Source of the DNA: Vibrio sp. Isolate34
Lineage (GTDB): Bacteria; Pseudomonadota; Gammaproteobacteria; Enterobacterales; Vibrionaceae
Assembly (NCBI RefSeq): GCF_022397915.1
Contig: NZ_JAKEUO010000030.1
Coordinates: 1-34,547, forward strand
Direction of reading: 5' to 3'
DNA length: 34,547 nucleotides
A program made the position numbers and the translations under genes. The notes below the pieces were generated by a model. That model had not been told where the DNA came from and searched no databases. It worked only from the letters and a program-made list of their open reading frames with translations. Positions 8,620 to 16,870 of the stretch are shown here, piece by piece (the stretch's first letter is position 1; each line of letters opens with the position of its first letter).

Positions 8620-10905
8620 ATGCAAAAAGGAACGTTATCTCTCGCGATTGTCATGATTTTATCTTCTGGATCGATACACGCAGAAGAGCAGATTAGAAAT
8701 AGTAACTTCGAAGCCAATATGAATGGTTGGTGGAATGCAGGAGCCGATGTAACAACAGAAAACAACGAAGCTTGTATTGATATTAAAAACCCAGGGAACA
8801 ATTCTTGGGATGTCATTTTTGGTCACAGTGGCATTGGTCTAGAGCAAGGCCAAAAATATCAGATGTCGTTCGATGCATATGCGAATATTGATACTGAGAT
8901 GAAAGCCTTGATCCAACATGAAGGGCCTCCTTATACGCATTATTTTCTAAGTGACGTGGGTGTATCAACAGACAAGCAAAGCTATACGTTTGATTTTGTG
9001 CAAGAACTTGATAGTGATGCCGATACAGAATTCCAGTTTCAATTAGGAGCACAGAAAACGGGTGTCATCTGTGTTGATAACGTTTCTGTTGTAGGTAAGC
9101 CATTTGTAAAAGTAGCGACTAAGATGCCTATTCGAGCTAACCAAGTTGGCTTCTTACCTCAATCCGACAAGTATATCTTTGTTGAAAGCTCGTCAACTGA
9201 ACCTCTTAAATGGACATTAGTATCTCATTCTGGGATCAGCCTCGATCTCGGTAAAACAGAAGTGTTCGGCCTGAATAAAGCGTCGGGTGAGCACATTCAC
9301 CGAGTTAACCTTTCAAACTATACAGAGACAATGAACGGATTAACGATCAAAGTCGGCGATGATGTCAGTTATCCATTCGATATTAGAAGTGATGTTTATA
9401 GCCAGTTAAAGCTCGATGCCTTGTCTTACTTTTATCAAAATCGTAGCGGTATAGAGATAAAACCTGAGTTCGTTCAACGTGAGGATCTTGCGAGGCCTGG
9501 TGGCCACATGTCCGACAGGGTGACATGTTTTGATAAAGTCGATAGTTGGGGAAATAGATGGCCTGGCTGTGATCTGACTATTGATGCAACCGGTGGTTGG
9601 TACGATGCGGGCGACCATGGTAAGTACACAGTAAATAGTGGTATTTCAACTTGGACGCTCCTGAATTTATATGAGCGAGGCAAGTTCTTAGAGAGTAAAT
9701 CGCTTCCGTTTTCAGATGGGAAAGTAAAAATCCCTGAAGCAACCAACGGTGTTAATCCGCTGTTGTCTGAAGCGCGCTGGAACATTGAATTTATGTTGGC
9801 GATGCAAGTTGACTCTGACACGCCTATCTCTGTCCCTATTGGTAATCAGTCTGCGAGCAAAAATCTCAAACTTACCGAGATTAACGCGAGAGGGCTGGCA
9901 TTCCACAAGATCGCAGATGAGTCTTGGACTGGCATGCCATTACCGCCACACAAAGATACTCAGAAACGTTATGTTGGTTATCCCACTGCTGCGGCTTCAT
10001 TGAATTTGGCGGCAATCGGTGCTCAGTGCGCACGCATTTGGAAAGATATCGACAGTGATTTCTCGGAGTTATGTTTGGATTCAGCGACCAAAGCATGGAA
10101 CGCCGCAAATCAACATCAAGATATCTATGCTTACGACAACTTCACAGGTTCTGGGCCGTATGATGATATCGAATTGAGTGATGAGCGATACTGGGCTGCG
10201 GCCGAGCTCTTTATAACAACTAATGATGAGGCTTATAAAGACGTATTGGTTGATTCGCGACACTATCTTGAAGTGCCTAAAGGTAATATCAATGCAGATG
10301 GAGACATGTACTGGCAGTATATGGCTCCTGCTGGCACCTTGAGTTTGGCTGTGGTACCTAATTCATTGGACAGCCAAGTTATTGAACAAGCACGTAAGAA
10401 CATCATTAAAACGGCAGAATCTTATACCAAGCAAGTTGCCAATGAAGGCTACAACATCCCTTATACAGTCGAAGAGTATTCGTGGGGCTCAAACTCGAAC
10501 CTTGTAAACCGAAGTATTTTTTTGATTTACGCTCACGATTTTTCTAATGATGTTCGATACATCAAAGCGGCGGCTAGTGCGATGGATTATATCCTCGGAG
10601 GTAACCCGATGAATATCTCTTATGTCACTGGTTATGGAACGAAACCTGCTGAGAATCCTCATCACCGATTCTGGGCTTACGCTGCTGATGAAAGTTCACC
10701 AAAACCAGCGCCGGGTGCGTTAATTGGAGGCCCAAATTCGGTAAGTTTTAGTGATCCTATTGCCGCTGTGATGAAAGGTAAGTGTGTTGGACAAACGTGT
10801 TACAGCGATAATATTGGAGCTTGGACGTTGAACGAGATCACCATCAACTGGAATGCGCCGCTAGTATGGGTTGTTTCTGCTTTAGATGAAGGGCAGCTTG
10901 ATTGA
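8620..10905 (+). CDS. Secreted GH9 glycoside hydrolase (cellulase/glucanase type) with CBM4/9-like module
   Basis: The product is about 761 residues and would hydrolyse beta-1,4-glucan or related chains outside the cytoplasm. Residue numbers count from the ATG at 8617. A signal peptide (to about residue 22, SIHA) is followed by a CBM4/9-like jelly-roll (about 23-160), a CelD_N immunoglobulin-like domain (about 172-258, starting IRANQVGFLP) and a GH9 (alpha/alpha)6 domain. Catalytic signatures are GGWYDAGDHGKY with D330 and D333, the substrate-binding NPHHRFWAY region, and LNEITINWNAPL with the acid E740. Two ATGs are adjacent (8617, 8620); the second has better spacing from AAGGA (8609-8613). 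The 300 bases upstream hold only an AT-rich promoter region with no other gene seen. Substrate could be cellulose, mixed-linkage glucan or a chitooligosaccharide-like ligand. Confidence 0.92.
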   Translation: MQKGTLSLAIVMILSSGSIHAEEQIRNSNFEANMNGWWNAGADVTTENNEACIDIKNPGNNSWDVIFGHSGIGLEQGQKYQMSFDAYANIDTEMKALIQHEGPPYTHYFLSDVGVSTDKQSYTFDFVQELDSDADTEFQFQLGAQKTGVICVDNVSVVGKPFVKVATKMPIRANQVGFLPQSDKYIFVESSSTEPLKWTLVSHSGISLDLGKTEVFGLNKASGEHIHRVNLSNYTETMNGLTIKVGDDVSYPFDIRSDVYSQLKLDALSYFYQNRSGIEIKPEFVQREDLARPGGHMSDRVTCFDKVDSWGNRWPGCDLTIDATGGWYDAGDHGKYTVNSGISTWTLLNLYERGKFLESKSLPFSDGKVKIPEATNGVNPLLSEARWNIEFMLAMQVDSDTPISVPIGNQSASKNLKLTEINARGLAFHKIADESWTGMPLPPHKDTQKRYVGYPTAAASLNLAAIGAQCARIWKDIDSDFSELCLDSATKAWNAANQHQDIYAYDNFTGSGPYDDIELSDERYWAAAELFITTNDEAYKDVLVDSRHYLEVPKGNINADGDMYWQYMAPAGTLSLAVVPNSLDSQVIEQARKNIIKTAESYTKQVANEGYNIPYTVEEYSWGSNSNLVNRSIFLIYAHDFSNDVRYIKAAASAMDYILGGNPMNISYVTGYGTKPAENPHHRFWAYAADESSPKPAPGALIGGPNSVSFSDPIAAVMKGKCVGQTCYSDNIGAWTLNEITINWNAPLVWVVSALDEGQLD

Positions 10906-10931
10906 GGTAATCAATTAAATTAAGAATATTC

Positions 10932-10961
10932 AAAGAGTAATATCATTTGGTATTGCTCTTT
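10932..10961 (+). terminator. Rho-independent terminator after the GH9 gene
   Basis: Stem AAAGAGTAATA (10932-10942) pairs with TATTGCTCTTT (10951-10961), with one G-T pair and an 8-base loop, and runs into a T-rich tail. It starts 26 bases after the stop. Confidence 0.8.
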
Positions 10962-11083
10962 TTAATACAAAAAATCACACAATGAAGTGCGCTGTTCTAA
11001 TTATTTTAGGTTTTGAAGCTAAGAGGAGATGGTAAATCTAAAGGGATATTGTAACTAAAGAGAATTTGAAACTAGACAGAAGT

Positions 11084-11158
<75 letters not shown>

Positions 11159-11197
11159 ACACTGTCTTAAGAGTAAGACTGAGGCATTAAGAAGAGT

Positions 11198-11272
<75 letters not shown>

Positions 11273-11791
11273 ACATCGTCTTAACGAGTTTGATAATGCC
11301 ACATCTAACTGAAAACGAAACCTTTTTCTTTCATTTTTATTCTAAGTGCTCGCATAACCACCACTCCGCTAGTTTTTCAATCATGTCTGGCGTTTATAGA
11401 GTGAATAAAATGTGACTAAACTCTCGTTAAGCTCAAGGTTTAACGTCGCAGTTAGTTTATTTTTTTGAGAGGGATTTTGGGGTGAATTTATAAACCGATA
11501 TTGAATGTTATTTCCTCACCTACGTAGGCAAACTCTATGGTTGAACGTGTTAACACAATCGAGATTTGAGCCAAATCTATAAGTGCATTTATAACAATGT
11601 GGATGCATAGATTTAACTTACGAACGATTCATATTATTTATTAAACTAATCCCAAATGAGTAGAGTAATACACGCCTCTGTGCGTTCGCAGGAAAAAGTA
11701 ACGAATTTAGTTGATAATTCACGCAAAAGTCTCGTCATTCCGTCTGTCGTTTGGTACATTTGCCGCACATTTTGTCTCGCCTAAAATACCC
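11273..11791. other. Intergenic region between tRNA-Gly pair and the ThrE-like gene
   Basis: About 520 AT-rich bases with no convincing gene. It must hold the leftward tRNA promoter and the rightward promoter of the exporter. A perfect 10-base palindrome CCTACGTAGG lies at 11519-11528, and a T-run with G-rich sequence at about 11459-11485. No clear riboswitch or operator was recognised. Confidence 0.5.
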
Positions 11792-12955
11792 ATGCCTTCT
11801 CAGTTCAGAATTAACAAAATTGTTGAAATTGGTGACACTCTTCACCGCAGCGGTTGTGCTCCCTATAAGCTTGAAAAATACACACAGTTCTATGCAAAAA
11901 AGCATGGTGTGGATGTGATGATCCAAGCAACACCAACCGCGATTAATTATCAATTTCCAGACGATAACAACGCCGTTATTCTTAAGCGCCTAAAGCCTGC
12001 TTCAATTAATCTGAGTTTGTTGGCAAATACCATCATTCGTATCAACCAACCAAGCAGTGAGCCAGTGCCAGAGCCTGTCGGTTACTCTAAGTTTGTTACC
12101 GCACTAGCTAATATGGGTATTCCGCCTGCTTATTTGATGCTAGTTGGCAGCACGTTGGAAGCAGTTGGCTTTTCTGCGTTATTGGGTTTGATGGTTTGGG
12201 TATGTCAGCAAATCCTGCATTCACGTCGTGCAATTGCGGTTGAATTTATCTCAGCATTATTGACGGGTATCTTTGTGGCGTTTTTGGCAAGCACAGGTTT
12301 GCCGATTCCTGTGTGGGCGTTGTGTATTGCGTCAATCGTCTTATTTGTCCCCGGATTATCCATAGCCAACGCATTAGAATGTTTGGCGTTTAACGATCTC
12401 GTCTCGGGTACCAGTTTGCTAGGGCAGAGTGCCTTGACGCTGATCAAGCTGTTTGTTGGGATTATCATGGGCCTCAATATTGGTGAAGCGATATGGGGAC
12501 AAGCGGTCTCCATCGACTATACCAATGCGGTGCCAGTGTGGATGCACATATCAGGCTTGGTGTTGATCTCTGTATCTATCGGGGTGATGTTCAATGCTCG
12601 CCCTAAAGACATCTTATTGGGTTTGCCTGTAGCGGTTCTGGGTATGTGGGGGCCGTTCTATCTAGGTTTTGATAGTGGTTGGGTTGTCGGTACTTGGGTA
12701 ACCACCGTTCTTATTACTTTGTACGGTACTTGGATTGCTAAAAAGATGGAACTCACGGGGTCTATTTACATCGTGCAAGGCATCATCATCTTGGTTCCGG
12801 GTAGCCGCGTATTGGTGAGCGCGAGTCAATCGGTGTTTGAGCAGTCTATCTTGCCCATCCCGAGTATCGGTTTATCGGCGCTGTTTATGTTCTCTGCGAT
12901 TGTGGCAGGGCAAATCACCGCGTATTCGATCTACTCACCAAAAGTAGAGCGTTAA
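11792..12955 (+). CDS. ThrE-family threonine/serine exporter-like membrane protein
   Basis: A 387-residue protein with an N-terminal cytosolic domain of about 130 residues (containing LHRSGCAPYKLEKY, a DUF1212/ThrE-type segment) and about ten hydrophobic segments. The first membrane part has the VPGLSIANALECLAFNDLVSGTS region and the second has IVQGIIILVPGSR, both resembling the two halves (DUF1212 and DUF3815) of ThrE-like exporters. The likely role is export of small amino acids across the inner membrane; the substrate is inferred. ATG at 11792 is preferred; a TTG at 11711 would add 27 residues that do not look conserved. Neither start has a strong ribosome site. Confidence 0.8.
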   Translation: MPSQFRINKIVEIGDTLHRSGCAPYKLEKYTQFYAKKHGVDVMIQATPTAINYQFPDDNNAVILKRLKPASINLSLLANTIIRINQPSSEPVPEPVGYSKFVTALANMGIPPAYLMLVGSTLEAVGFSALLGLMVWVCQQILHSRRAIAVEFISALLTGIFVAFLASTGLPIPVWALCIASIVLFVPGLSIANALECLAFNDLVSGTSLLGQSALTLIKLFVGIIMGLNIGEAIWGQAVSIDYTNAVPVWMHISGLVLISVSIGVMFNARPKDILLGLPVAVLGMWGPFYLGFDSGWVVGTWVTTVLITLYGTWIAKKMELTGSIYIVQGIIILVPGSRVLVSASQSVFEQSILPIPSIGLSALFMFSAIVAGQITAYSIYSPKVER

Positions 12956-13000
12956 TCTGATTAGATTCCAACTGCCGCTCAGGTAACTTCGTTTCTTCAA

Positions 13001-13026
13001 CAAACACAGCTTGGCGGCTGTGTTTG
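13001..13026 (+). terminator. Rho-independent terminator after the ThrE-like gene
   Basis: A perfect 10-bp stem CAAACACAGC (13001-13010) / GCTGTGTTTG (13017-13026) with a 6-base loop, followed by TTCGTTTT. Confidence 0.8.
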
Positions 13027-13153
13027 TTCGTTTTAGAGCCGTTCTTTTCCTACTTTAAGTTTATCTTCAGACAATCTGGTAGATTTGTACTCGCTAAGCC
13101 TAGCAAGAGTCATTAAAATGGACGCAAATTCTATTTAAATGAAGTATTAACGT

Positions 13154-13492
13154 ATGTCTTTACCTCCTTGTCCGCAATGCCAATCTGAATATGTCTACCC
13201 AGACCAAAACAACCTAATCTGCCCTGAGTGTGCCTATGAATGGAACCCAGAAGAAGAGCGTTTAGAAAGAGAAGCTGCGCGTGTAAAGGACGTTAACGGT
13301 GCAGTGTTAGATACCGGTGATAAAGTCACCTTCATTAAAGATTTAAAAGTGAAAGGCAGCTCTAGCGTACTGAAAATCGGTACTAAAGCGGTGATTCGAC
13401 GCATCAATGAAGGCAAAGATCACCAGCTAGATTGCAAGCTTGATGGTGGCGGCGAAATGCTTGTGACAGCTAAGTACGTTAAGAAACAGTAA
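13154..13492 (+). CDS. yjdM: YjdM/PhnA-family zinc-ribbon protein
   Basis: This 112-residue cytosolic protein is full length for the family. An N-terminal zinc ribbon has two CxxC pairs (C6/C9 and C23/C26). The C-terminal SH3-like PhnA domain contains VKDVNGAVLDTGDKVTFIKDLKVKG. The family was once named alkylphosphonate utilisation protein PhnA, but in most bacteria it is not a phosphonoacetate hydrolase and its role is unclear. There are no phosphonate genes nearby. It ends about 50 bases before a GNAT gene on the same strand, and the two probably share a transcript. Confidence 0.92.
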   Translation: MSLPPCPQCQSEYVYPDQNNLICPECAYEWNPEEERLEREAARVKDVNGAVLDTGDKVTFIKDLKVKGSSSVLKIGTKAVIRRINEGKDHQLDCKLDGGGEMLVTAKYVKKQ

Positions 13493-13543
13493 TTCGGGTT
13501 TCTTCAGAGTAGCAGCTCTGTATGCACAAGGAGTTTATTGGAT

Positions 13544-14035
13544 ATGGAGATGGTCAAAGCTGATATTTCGCACTCAAGTGCCTTTCATCACTATGTGAAT
13601 GCTTGCTCTGAGGATGGGTTAGATATTTACACAGGTATTTCTGATAGTGATACCTATTTAAAAAGGCGAATCGCTTATTCAAAAGGTGAGTGTTTGCCTG
13701 AAGGGTGGACGCCAGCTTCTACTTACTTTTGTATTGAGTCTGAGCAGATTCTTGGTGTGATTAGAGTTCGTCACGGTACCAGTGAATACATTCATGACGT
13801 TATCGGCCATATAGGCTACGAGACTTTGCCACAAGCAAGAGGGCGAGGTATCGCCAGTCATATGCTGTCTTGGGTTCAGCGTCATATACTTATAGAAAGC
13901 GCTATTATTACGTGTGACTGCGACAATGTTGCTTCGCAAAAAGTGATTGAGAGGTGCGGCGGCCAGTTCTTAAATACCTTTTATTCAGAGCAAGATCAGC
14001 AAGAGGTGTTGCGCTATCAGCTAGACTCAAAATGA
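13544..14035 (+). CDS. GNAT-family N-acetyltransferase
   Basis: A roughly 163-residue acetyltransferase of the acetyl-CoA-dependent GNAT fold. The acetyl-CoA loop is visible as LPQARGRGIASHML (R/Q-x-x-G-x-G/A). A following segment CDNVASQKVIERCGGQ matches the usual Asn...Ala/Ser-x-x-x-(Y/I)-E-x-x-G-F region of motif B. The substrate is not predictable. AAGGAG at 13528-13533 serves either the TTG at 13538 or ATG at 13544; the ATG is chosen for its 10-base spacing, but TTG is possible. It follows yjdM closely and is ended by a hairpin terminator. Confidence 0.85.
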   Translation: MEMVKADISHSSAFHHYVNACSEDGLDIYTGISDSDTYLKRRIAYSKGECLPEGWTPASTYFCIESEQILGVIRVRHGTSEYIHDVIGHIGYETLPQARGRGIASHMLSWVQRHILIESAIITCDCDNVASQKVIERCGGQFLNTFYSEQDQQEVLRYQLDSK

Positions 14036-14097
14036 ACACTAAGGCATGGCGTTTGCTTGTGTTCGCTTGCTTTCCGTTAGCGAGATTTTATTAAATA

Positions 14098-14121
14098 GAA
14101 GCCACCATTGATGGTGGTTTC
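14098..14121 (+). terminator. Rho-independent terminator between two GNAT genes
   Basis: Stem GAAGCCACCAT (14098-14108) / ATGGTGGTTTC (14111-14121), with one G-T pair and a very tight loop, is followed by TTTGGTT. It leaves under 30 bases before the ribosome site of the next gene. Confidence 0.7.
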
Positions 14122-14154
14122 TTTGGTTATAGTCCATCAATTATTGTTGGAGGT

Positions 14155-14589
14155 ATTTTCAAGTATTCGACAAGACCTGCTCAGTCATCAGATTATGAAT
14201 TTCTGTTCGAACTAAAAAAGGCGGCTGAATTTGAGCCAATCAAGGCTGTTTTTGGCTGGGATGAGCAAGTTCAACGAGATATACACGCCGAAGAGTGGGA
14301 AGAAGAAAAGCCTGAAATCGTTGAATATCAGGGCAAAGCGATTAGCAGTGTATTGCTGCAAGGCAAAGGTGAACACTTCTACTTTTTCCGATTCTTTCTG
14401 CTGTCCGAATATCACGGTAAGGGCATGGGTAGCCAAATCTTCACCGATTGCTTAGCTCACGCAGACAAGCTCAATAAGCCAGTTGAGTTGTGTTATCTGC
14501 AAGGTAATCGAGTTGGAGAGCTCTACTTAAGATTTGGTTTTGAAATCACCTCGCAAAACGACCAGTTTGTATATATGTGGCGTCAGTAA
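14155..14589 (+). CDS. GNAT-family acetyltransferase with no standard start codon
   Basis: An uninterrupted frame runs from after a TAA at 14092 to the TAA at 14587-14589. From about residue KYSTRPAQSSDYEFL onward it reads as a full GNAT domain of about 143 residues, with the acetyl-CoA loop SEYHGKGMGSQIF and a C-terminal YLRFGFEIT motif. A strong ribosome site GGAGG is at 14149-14153, but the codons that follow are ATT, TTC, AAG; no ATG, GTG or TTG occurs in frame until the TTG at 14353. Either an AUU start at 14155 is used, or the start codon has mutated and the gene is decaying. The coordinate of the start is therefore provisional. It also sits right behind the preceding gene's terminator, leaving almost no room for its own promoter. 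Confidence 0.7.
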   Translation: MFKYSTRPAQSSDYEFLFELKKAAEFEPIKAVFGWDEQVQRDIHAEEWEEEKPEIVEYQGKAISSVLLQGKGEHFYFFRFFLLSEYHGKGMGSQIFTDCLAHADKLNKPVELCYLQGNRVGELYLRFGFEITSQNDQFVYMWRQ

Positions 14590-14611
14590 TTCCAAGCGTA
14601 AGTTATAACCT

Positions 14612-14632
14612 CAACGGCACAATGTGCCGTTG
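14612..14632. terminator. Hairpin between convergent genes
   Basis: A perfect 9-bp stem CAACGGCAC (14612-14620) / GTGCCGTTG (14624-14632) with a 3-base loop lies between the GNAT gene and the minus-strand glycohydrolase-fold gene. The tails are only moderately T-rich. Confidence 0.6.
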
Positions 14633-14643
14633 TGTTGTAATTA

Positions 14644-15588
14644 TCACTCAATAGGTAAAGACAAGACACCACCATTGAGTTCGACTTGGTTTAGCCATTC
14701 TGTTGGAATCGCGCCATCTTCTTCGTAGAAACACGCCGCTAATACCGCGCCAATTACAATCGCACGCCCGCAGCTATCACCACCACATAAGATGTTGTCA
14801 CGGATACCTTGTTTAAAACTCTGAGCACCAGCAATGATGCGAATCAGCAGCGGGAACGCGGCACTCAATTCACAATGCAGTCCGAACTTTTTCGCGGCAT
14901 CTGTTATTGAAAGTTCGGGCTCAGCCAGTGCTTCATCGATTTGATCGTGTATAAACTTGCTGCAGGTTTGTCGCACCATCTCTACCGATTGAAGTGGAGA
15001 GTTGCCTTGAATAGCAGCTTGAATCAGTAGGGTGATGGCTTGTGCCCACTCTACTGCTTTATCATTGTTGTTGGTGACTCGAACAGCACTCTCTACCATA
15101 GCCGGTAAGGTGTGAGAGGTGTAGGTACATGCCACCAAAGGAATCAGTTTTGAAACTGCAGGTAATTGGGTGTCATCAGCGCCACAGACTGTGATTGGAG
15201 CATCTGCTAGCTCTAGTTGATGTATGTTCAGCAAGCTCATACGAGTCGCTTTATCAATGTAACCTTGCCAACTGCCACCGAAATCAAACCAGAAACGTAA
15301 GTGCTTAATGTAACTCGCTTCGTCGTAGTGTTGATTGTCGACTAGGCTATCGACCATCGCCAATAACTGAGCGCCATATTGTGATTGGTCGCCAGCGTTT
15401 TTTCCTTCATGGGCAAAGTAACCTTTGTCTTGATAATCGAATTGATTAGGTGAGCGAAACTCTGGCTCACCCCCAGCAACCTGTAAGATCCTCTCTTGGT
15501 CATACAACCAATGCAGCCCCATGGAAGCGGCGTCTCCAACCAATGCGCCAACGACGGCGTAAAAAGCTCTTTCTTTATGATTGTCCAT
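14644..15588 (-). CDS. ADP-ribosylglycohydrolase-fold protein with altered metal motifs
   Basis: A 314-residue cytosolic protein of the DraG/ARH superfamily. The N-terminal GALVGDAASMGLHWLYD motif (D19) is the usual family start. The two metal-binding motifs differ from active ARH enzymes: where those have TDDT this has AGDQ (A65-Q68), and where they have GGDTDT this has GGDSCGR (D271, S272, C273). One Asp is kept in each. This pattern recalls the J1-crystallin-like branch of the superfamily, whose activity is uncertain. It is transcribed in the same direction as the ABC importer upstream but 219 bases away and behind a hairpin, so it may be on a read-through transcript. It could remove ADP-ribose from a protein or small molecule; this is unproven. 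Confidence 0.8.
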   Translation of the reverse strand: MDNHKERAFYAVVGALVGDAASMGLHWLYDQERILQVAGGEPEFRSPNQFDYQDKGYFAHEGKNAGDQSQYGAQLLAMVDSLVDNQHYDEASYIKHLRFWFDFGGSWQGYIDKATRMSLLNIHQLELADAPITVCGADDTQLPAVSKLIPLVACTYTSHTLPAMVESAVRVTNNNDKAVEWAQAITLLIQAAIQGNSPLQSVEMVRQTCSKFIHDQIDEALAEPELSITDAAKKFGLHCELSAAFPLLIRIIAGAQSFKQGIRDNILCGGDSCGRAIVIGAVLAACFYEEDGAIPTEWLNQVELNGGVLSLPIE

Positions 15589-15693
15589 GCTGGGTGAAGT
15601 CCTTGAGAAGATCCAATGGAATTTGATACTTCAAGTATAGTGTTTAAATGAGGGGGTTGCTGTGTTTCGATAGAGAGTTTTAACGGAATTAAT

Positions 15694-15724
15694 CCTGATT
15701 GGTCAATGAGTTAAACCAATCAGG
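15694..15724. terminator. Hairpin between ABC importer operon and glycohydrolase-fold gene
   Basis: A 10-bp perfect stem CCTGATTGGT (15694-15703) / ACCAATCAGG (15715-15724) with an 11-base loop; TTAA on each side extends the symmetry with a one-base bulge. It probably ends or attenuates the leftward importer transcript. Confidence 0.6.
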
Positions 15725-15807
15725 TTAAGTGGATGAATATTATCAATTAGGTGTTGATGTTGGCCATCGAACTGCCGCTCGAATTCACGTGAAAATAAAC
15801 AATAATT

Positions 15808-16731
15808 TTAACGGTTAAGGTAAACACTCGAACGTTGTTCGATGACTTTGAAAATACGTGAAAGAGTGAAACATAGTGCGAAGTAAACCGCGCCTACAAT
15901 CAACCAGATCTCGAAGATCAAACCGGAAGAGTTCGCCATTTCGGTGCCTACAAACGTCATCTCTTGAATCGAAATCAGTGACACAATTGAGGTGTCTTTT
16001 ACTAGCGAAATTGCCTGACCCGCTAAAGGTGGCGTGATTGCGGTTAATACCTGTGGGCCAACCACATATCGATACTTAGAGAAGGCAGATAAGCCGAGAG
16101 AGTCGGCCGCTTCCCATTGGCCTTTAGGAATGCTTTCTAAGCCAGCTCGAATAACCTCGGCGATATAAGCCGAAGAGAGCAGGCCAATACAGATAACGCC
16201 AGACGCTAAGTTTTCCCAAAGGTTTGCAGGCCCGAATAGGAAATCTTGAACAGCGTTAATTTCACCATTGTGTTCACGTAAAAGGGTTTCTAAACCAAGC
16301 AAGGGGATCAACTGGTTAGAGACAAAGAAGTAAAAGATAAACACAAACACCAATGGTGGAATGTTTCGAACCAACTGGATGAAAAGCAGCGCCGGCGTTT
16401 TGAATAAAGCGATCTTAGAGTGTCTTGCTACCCCTAACAGTGTGCCGAAAGAGAGCGCTAACACCATGCTCCATAAGCTCAAACGCAATGTTGCGACCAA
16501 GCCTTGGAAGAAATAAGGAATACTGCCTTGAGAAGGTGGAATAAAGATTAACGTGAACGCGTCTTCCCATCGCCACTGATAGTTAATACCGACAGCAGAG
16601 CGATAATAAAGCCAACCTGCGAATGCACAAATGATGGCAAACAACACGCCATCTAATAGATTGAGGCGTTGATACCAAGGCTTCGTGTGAAGGTTGGGCT
16701 TGGGCGTTGATAATGCGCTAGTACTACTCAC
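15808..16731 (-). CDS. Polar amino-acid ABC importer, permease subunit 2
   Basis: A 307-residue inner-membrane permease of the HisM/GlnP type. A long N-terminal stretch (residues about 1-70) holds the first membrane helix and a YQWRWEDAF loop. The core then runs from the GLVATLRLSLWSM segment through FIQLVRNIPPLVFVF to the EAA loop EAADSLGLSAFSKYRYVVGPQ, where the ATPase docks. It pairs with the other permease of the same operon to form a heterodimeric channel. It lies 139 bases after the binding-protein gene, with a terminator-like hairpin between them, so it is probably expressed at a lower level than that gene. Substrate (glutamate, aspartate, arginine or similar) is not determinable. Confidence 0.9.
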   Translation of the reverse strand: MSSTSALSTPKPNLHTKPWYQRLNLLDGVLFAIICAFAGWLYYRSAVGINYQWRWEDAFTLIFIPPSQGSIPYFFQGLVATLRLSLWSMVLALSFGTLLGVARHSKIALFKTPALLFIQLVRNIPPLVFVFIFYFFVSNQLIPLLGLETLLREHNGEINAVQDFLFGPANLWENLASGVICIGLLSSAYIAEVIRAGLESIPKGQWEAADSLGLSAFSKYRYVVGPQVLTAITPPLAGQAISLVKDTSIVSLISIQEMTFVGTEMANSSGLIFEIWLIVGAVYFALCFTLSRIFKVIEQRSSVYLNR

Positions 16732-16811
16732 GTCATTCCTGTTTAAACGATGATAATTAATGTGTTGTGAGAGGTGGCTATGAGTTTATAGCTATCTCGG
16801 GTGTTTCTTAA

Positions 16812-16838
16812 AAGGCAGTACCAGCAAGGTACTGCCTT
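16812..16838 (-). terminator. Terminator or attenuator after the binding-protein gene
   Basis: A perfect 11-bp stem AAGGCAGTACC (16812-16822) / GGTACTGCCTT (16828-16838) with a 5-base loop. On the minus strand it runs straight into TTTT, as in an intrinsic terminator. It lies 33 bases after the binding-protein stop but inside the operon, so partial termination would give excess binding protein over the second permease. Confidence 0.75.
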
Positions 16839-16870
16839 GATTGGTTATTTAGCGAATAACTAGCTTTTAA

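Noticed and set aside
9474..9821. 115-residue minus-strand frame opposite the GH9 gene
   Set aside because: It overlaps the catalytic region of a clear GH9 gene and has no protein-like features.
11337..11384. Fifteen-residue minus-strand frame (MIEKLAEWWLCEHLE) before the tRNA genes, with an overlapping 16-residue frame
   Set aside because: Protein-like composition is suggestive, but no good ribosome site precedes the first frame and the length is too small to support a gene.
11519..11528. Perfect palindrome CCTACGTAGG in the gap before the ThrE-like gene
   Set aside because: A ten-base palindrome is expected by chance in a window of this size and no regulator is linked to it.
12205..12513. 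102-residue minus-strand frame within the ThrE-like gene
   Set aside because: It lies inside a clear membrane-protein gene in another frame and has no features of its own.
13538..14589. Two adjacent GNAT genes as a tandem duplication
   Set aside because: The two proteins differ in length, motif wording and N-terminal region, so they are unrelated members and not a recent duplication.
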